A stretch of DNA of 64,000 nt from Roseburia sp. AM59-24XD (lineage in GTDB: Bacteria > Bacillota > Clostridia > Lachnospirales > Lachnospiraceae): the NCBI RefSeq assembly GCF_003478445.1, contig NZ_QUET01000021.1, forward strand, positions 1 through 64,000. The letters are read 5' to 3'. This document shows, piece after piece, positions 61,008 to 64,000 of this stretch (position 1 is its first letter; each line of letters begins with the position of its first letter). Position numbers and translations under genes: made by a program. Under the pieces are notes generated by a model that saw only the letters and a list, made by a program, of their open reading frames with translations, did no database searches and was not told where the DNA came from.

Positions 61008-61074
61008 CGCTGTAAGGGGAGATTCCGGAGACAGCGGAAACACTTCGCAACAAATCTTAACACGAGGTGAGAAT

Positions 61075-62493
61075 ATGCAGATCATTCGTGCGGCAGCCAC
61101 TGACACAGTCAAGGGGAATGCCGCGTATGAAATACATGAAAAAAGAAAAGAAACAGGCCGGCAAAGGTCTGACAGGCATGATCCGGAGAAGGCAGGAACA
61201 TTGTCGGAGGAGGCATCGTTACAACGAGGGCGGTATGGTCTGGCGGTGGATGTCGGGACTACAACTGTAGTCATGGAACTGTATGAGCTTATCTCCGGTC
61301 AGAGGCTTTCCGGTCTTTCCCGTAGGAACAGCCAGACACTTCTTGGGGCAGATGTGATGATGCGTCTGATGCATTGCCAGAGAGGGCAGCAGGCTAAGCT
61401 GGAAAAACTGATCAGACAACAGCTTGAGGAGATGGCGGAGGAGATCTGTGCGGGCTTTTGCGAGCCGGAGCAGGTTGAACGGATCGTGGCAGTCGGCAAC
61501 ACAACGATGTGTCATATCCTTCTGGGGCAGGATACGTCAGGGTTGTCTGGCAGTCCGTTTTGCCCGGCATACCGTGGTATATTCCGGTGCCAGGGAAGTA
61601 AGCTTGGCATGAAACGGCTGAGGGAAGCACAGGTGATCGTTCCGGCCGGGATTGATGCACATGTCGGAGCGGATGCGGTGGCAGTGATCAGCTCACTGAA
61701 TTTCATGGAAGCGCCGGGCAATGTGCTTGCTGTTGATATCGGTACGAATGCAGAGATTGCACTGAGCAGCCATGGCAGGCTCACAACCTGCTCGGCACCG
61801 GCGGGACCGGCATTTGAGGGAGCGCAGATCGAGCAGGGGATGCGTGGTGAACCCGGAGCAATTGCAGGTGTAAAGATTGCCAGACAGATTGGCAACATTC
61901 TGTTAGACGTGATCCCCGGACCGGGCAGGGAACCGCTTTTCGTAAAGGGAATCTGCGGCTCCGGTCTGATCGATGCAGTAGCGGCTCTGCGCCAGTGTAA
62001 TGTGATACGGCAGGATGGGTATCTTTTGCAGTCTCCGAGCGAGGAGAAGCTGCCACCGTTTCTTGCAGAGCGCATCACCGACAAAGGCTTTATGCTGTAT
62101 CAGAGTCCGGAGGGAAAGCATGTGTATCTGACCCAGAAGGACATCAGACAGTTTCAGCTTGCCAAGGCATCGGTGCAGGCGGGAATTGAGATGCTTTTAC
62201 GACGGCAGGAGATCACGCTGGCGCAGGTAGATACGTTATATATTGCCGGTGTGTTTGGCGGCCACATTTCCAAGAGAAATGCTGTGCTGACAGGATTATT
62301 CCCGGACATTGCACCGGAGAAGCTTGTGATTGCCGGGAATGCTGCCGGGAAAGGAGCTGCACAGGCACTTCTGTCGGAGACATTTCTTGAACAGACAGAA
62401 TGGATCGGCAGCCATGCCGGTCATGTGGAGCTGGCACAGCAGGAAGAATTTCAACAGCAGTTTATGGATGCCATGGCAATTGTGCCGTGGTAG
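61075..62493 (+). CDS. DUF4445 ASKHA-fold ATPase, RACo-like corrinoid activator without ferredoxin domain
   Basis: A 472-aa protein of the RamA/RACo C-terminal family, ATPases that power reductive reactivation of corrinoid (B12) proteins. The ASKHA phosphate loops are AVDVGTTTVVMELYEL and LAVDIGTNAEIALSS. IVAVGNTTMCHILLG and TCSAPAGPAFEGAQI complete the family core. Classical members begin with a [2Fe-2S] domain. Here the ~55 residues before the first loop have no cysteine set, so electrons must come from a partner. Location near metK fits a role with B12-dependent methionine synthase, but no corrinoid protein lies in the window. Confidence 0.82.
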   Translation: MQIIRAAATDTVKGNAAYEIHEKRKETGRQRSDRHDPEKAGTLSEEASLQRGRYGLAVDVGTTTVVMELYELISGQRLSGLSRRNSQTLLGADVMMRLMHCQRGQQAKLEKLIRQQLEEMAEEICAGFCEPEQVERIVAVGNTTMCHILLGQDTSGLSGSPFCPAYRGIFRCQGSKLGMKRLREAQVIVPAGIDAHVGADAVAVISSLNFMEAPGNVLAVDIGTNAEIALSSHGRLTTCSAPAGPAFEGAQIEQGMRGEPGAIAGVKIARQIGNILLDVIPGPGREPLFVKGICGSGLIDAVAALRQCNVIRQDGYLLQSPSEEKLPPFLAERITDKGFMLYQSPEGKHVYLTQKDIRQFQLAKASVQAGIEMLLRRQEITLAQVDTLYIAGVFGGHISKRNAVLTGLFPDIAPEKLVIAGNAAGKGAAQALLSETFLEQTEWIGSHAGHVELAQQEEFQQQFMDAMAIVPW

Positions 62494-62594
62494 TTATTAA
62501 CAATAGGATGCAAGGGTCAGAAGCGACCCGGCAAGCAGTTTTGTTTGCAAATATACAGAACCATCGATGTTTGCGGACAATGAAAGGAGAGTAT

Positions 62595-63386
62595 ATGAAG
62601 GTTGGATTTATCGGAGCAGGCAACATGGCAACTGCAATGATCGGAGGAATGCTTCAGAAGGGATTGTTGCAGGCGGAGGATATTATTGCGTCCTCTGCCA
62701 CGCAGAAGACGGCAGACAAAGTGGCTGAGCAGTTTGGAATAAAGACCACATTAGACAACAGGGAAGTCGCAAAGGCAGACATTGTGATCCTTGCGATCAA
62801 GCCAATCTACTGTGAGCAGGTCATTAAGGAAATTCGCGATGAGATCCGTGAAGATCAGATCATCGTAACGATCGTTGCCGGAAGATCGCTGCAGTGGCTT
62901 GCTGATACCTTTGGAAAGCCGCTTAAGCTGATCAGGACTATGCCAAATACGCCGGCACTTGTCGGGGAGGCAGTGACAGCACTCTGCCCGGGGGAGCTGG
63001 TAAGCACAGAAGAGACTGAGAAGGTCTGCAAGCTGTTCAGGGGCTTTGGTAAAGCAGAGGTCGTTGGTGAGCATCTGATGGATGCAGTTGTTGCGGTCAG
63101 CGGAAGCTCTCCGGCATATGTTTTTATGTTTATTGAGGCGATGGCAGATGCAGCTGTTGCAGAGGGAATGCCGCGCGCGCAGGCATATCAGTTTGCGGCA
63201 CAGTCTGTACTCGGAAGTGCCAGAATGGTATTGGAGACCGGAAAGCATCCGGGTGAGTTAAAGGATATGGTATGTTCCCCGGCAGGAACAACGATTGCCG
63301 GAGTGTGCAAGCTCGAGGAAAAGGGATTTCGCAGCAGTGTCATGGAGTGCATGAAGGCGTGTGCGGAGAAGTCCCGCAATATGTAG
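62595..63386 (+). CDS. proC: Pyrroline-5-carboxylate reductase
   Basis: Last step of proline synthesis, reducing P5C with NAD(P)H. It has the Rossmann start VGFIGAGNMATAMIGGML, NTPALVGEAVTALCPG, SGSSPAYVFMFIEAMADAAV and the ProC signature near the end (ELKDMVCSPAGTTIAGVCKL). 263 aa, normal. ATG 62595 follows AAAGGAGA; the longer frame from 62400 overlaps the previous gene and is rejected. Confidence 0.95.
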   Translation: MKVGFIGAGNMATAMIGGMLQKGLLQAEDIIASSATQKTADKVAEQFGIKTTLDNREVAKADIVILAIKPIYCEQVIKEIRDEIREDQIIVTIVAGRSLQWLADTFGKPLKLIRTMPNTPALVGEAVTALCPGELVSTEETEKVCKLFRGFGKAEVVGEHLMDAVVAVSGSSPAYVFMFIEAMADAAVAEGMPRAQAYQFAAQSVLGSARMVLETGKHPGELKDMVCSPAGTTIAGVCKLEEKGFRSSVMECMKACAEKSRNM

Positions 63387-63462
63387 CATAAGGTATAATC
63401 ATGGGATGGATGTCGTATATATACATTGAGTCTGCGAGCCTTGTTGACAGGGGAGCGTGTTC

Positions 63463-64000
63463 ATGGAGAGAAATATATGGCATCATAATATCAGAAAATA
63501 TGTTATCCTTATCAAAGCAGGACTGGTCGCTTTGTTGATCGTGGCGGGACTTTGGTGTGCGGAGTATCAGAACCGCTGGCAGAGCCGGATGGACAATGCA
63601 CAGGAGCTGATGCAGGATCTTAGGAAGCAGGATGCCGAAGCGCTGTTTCCGAAGCTCTGGCAGGACGCCAGATGCTTTCCGGTGCGAAGCAGTGACAGTA
63701 CGCAGCAAAACGGAGGCACACAGCGGGAAAACGGTGGTTCACGGCAAAGCGGCGGCACACAGCAGGAAAACGGTGGTTTGCGGCAAAGAGGAGGTTCACA
63801 GCAAAACGGCAGTTTGTCGAAAAGCTGGGGCTTTGATGATGGATATGGAGAGGGAAGAAGCTACGGCGGCAGCAGACGTCATGAGGGAATTGATATTATG
63901 GCGGTCGATGCCGATGCCGGAGAATTAGAGGTGCAATCCGTTTCGGATGGTACGGTCGAGCAGATGGGATGGCTCGAGTTAGGAGGATACCGGGTTGGTA
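63463..64000 (+). CDS. M23-family peptidase, truncated by the window edge
   Basis: Starts at ATG 63463 (GGGGAG upstream) and remains open at the end of the window. One membrane helix (VILIKAGLVALLIVAGLWCA) anchors it. An extracellular stretch of six short Gly-Gly-bounded repeats (TQQNGG, TQRENGG, SRQSGG, TQQENGG, LRQRGG, SQQNGS; 63700-63819) follows. The M23 domain begins with RRHEGIDIMA (His and Asp of the zinc site), then VSDGTVEQMGW. It should cleave or remodel peptidoglycan cross-bridges. The remaining zinc ligand lies beyond 64000. Confidence 0.8.
   Translation, partial: MERNIWHHNIRKYVILIKAGLVALLIVAGLWCAEYQNRWQSRMDNAQELMQDLRKQDAEALFPKLWQDARCFPVRSSDSTQQNGGTQRENGGSRQSGGTQQENGGLRQRGGSQQNGSLSKSWGFDDGYGEGRSYGGSRRHEGIDIMAVDADAGELEVQSVSDGTVEQMGWLELGGYRVG

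Overview
The window is a chromosomal segment of a Gram-positive, low-to-mid GC Clostridia, most likely a gut Lachnospiraceae. The evidence is AGGAGG-type ribosome sites throughout, a str operon of Firmicutes type, the sporulation-associated protein YyaC, a SAM-I riboswitch ahead of metK, and a gut-type carbohydrate gene set (GH13 amylase-family enzyme, glycogen phosphorylase, L-fucose isomerase, BspA-like leucine-rich surface protein). I cannot name the genus from sequence alone.

Layout. 1-8.9 kb: a MarR regulator with an RND efflux pump, the CCA-adding enzyme, a neopullulanase-like GH13 enzyme and a small anchored acidic protein. 9-22.8 kb: iron-sulfur and thiolation genes (nifS-like, nifU-like, mnmA), a secreted transglutaminase-like protein, a YugP metallopeptidase, L-fucose isomerase, glycogen phosphorylase, phosphofructokinase, then dnaX-ybaB-recR. 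22.7-30.8 kb: convergent yyaC, a LysM protein, a DUF5711 protein and rpsL-rpsG-fusA-tuf.

30.8-48.9 kb is accessory DNA: two mobile elements sit in tandem in the 3' end of tuf. The last ~49 bp of tuf recur at the end of each element (30786-30834, 40691-40739, 48874-48922). Element 1 (9.9 kb) is a complete-looking integrative mobilizable element: XRE repressor, excisionase, tyrosine integrase, CHC2 and VapE replication proteins, a palindrome-rich oriT candidate, a MobV relaxase, TnpV, and a MarR/MATE efflux cargo. Element 2 (8.2 kb) has no integrase. It carries an AbiL/Rlo-like ATPase plus RloB pair (probable phage defence), deletion remnants, a MobA/MobL-type relaxase, a nucleoside phosphorylase, an ANT(6) streptomycin adenylyltransferase and a membrane protein. 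Each element has its own pair of short repeats just inside both ends that look like integrase arm sites: TGATAACA for element 1 and CGGTGCC-AAAA-CGGTGCC for element 2. Two synonymous base differences among the att copies confine the crossover to 23 bp. The native tuf terminator now lies 18 kb from tuf, at 48954-48987.

49-64 kb returns to chromosome: an SbcD/SbcC-like nuclease-ATPase pair, a very large LRR/Ig-like surface protein, a SAM-I riboswitch with metK, RNase Y, a DUF4445 ASKHA ATPase, proC and the start of an M23 peptidase.

A second theme is sequence quality. At least six genes (RND pump, small anchored protein, fucI, ybaB, CHC2 protein, LRR protein) are each interrupted by exactly one missing base, and two more (yyaC, a 57-aa element gene) probably are. 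All are -1 changes, several in housekeeping genes, so uncorrected sequencing or assembly deletions are more likely than true decay.
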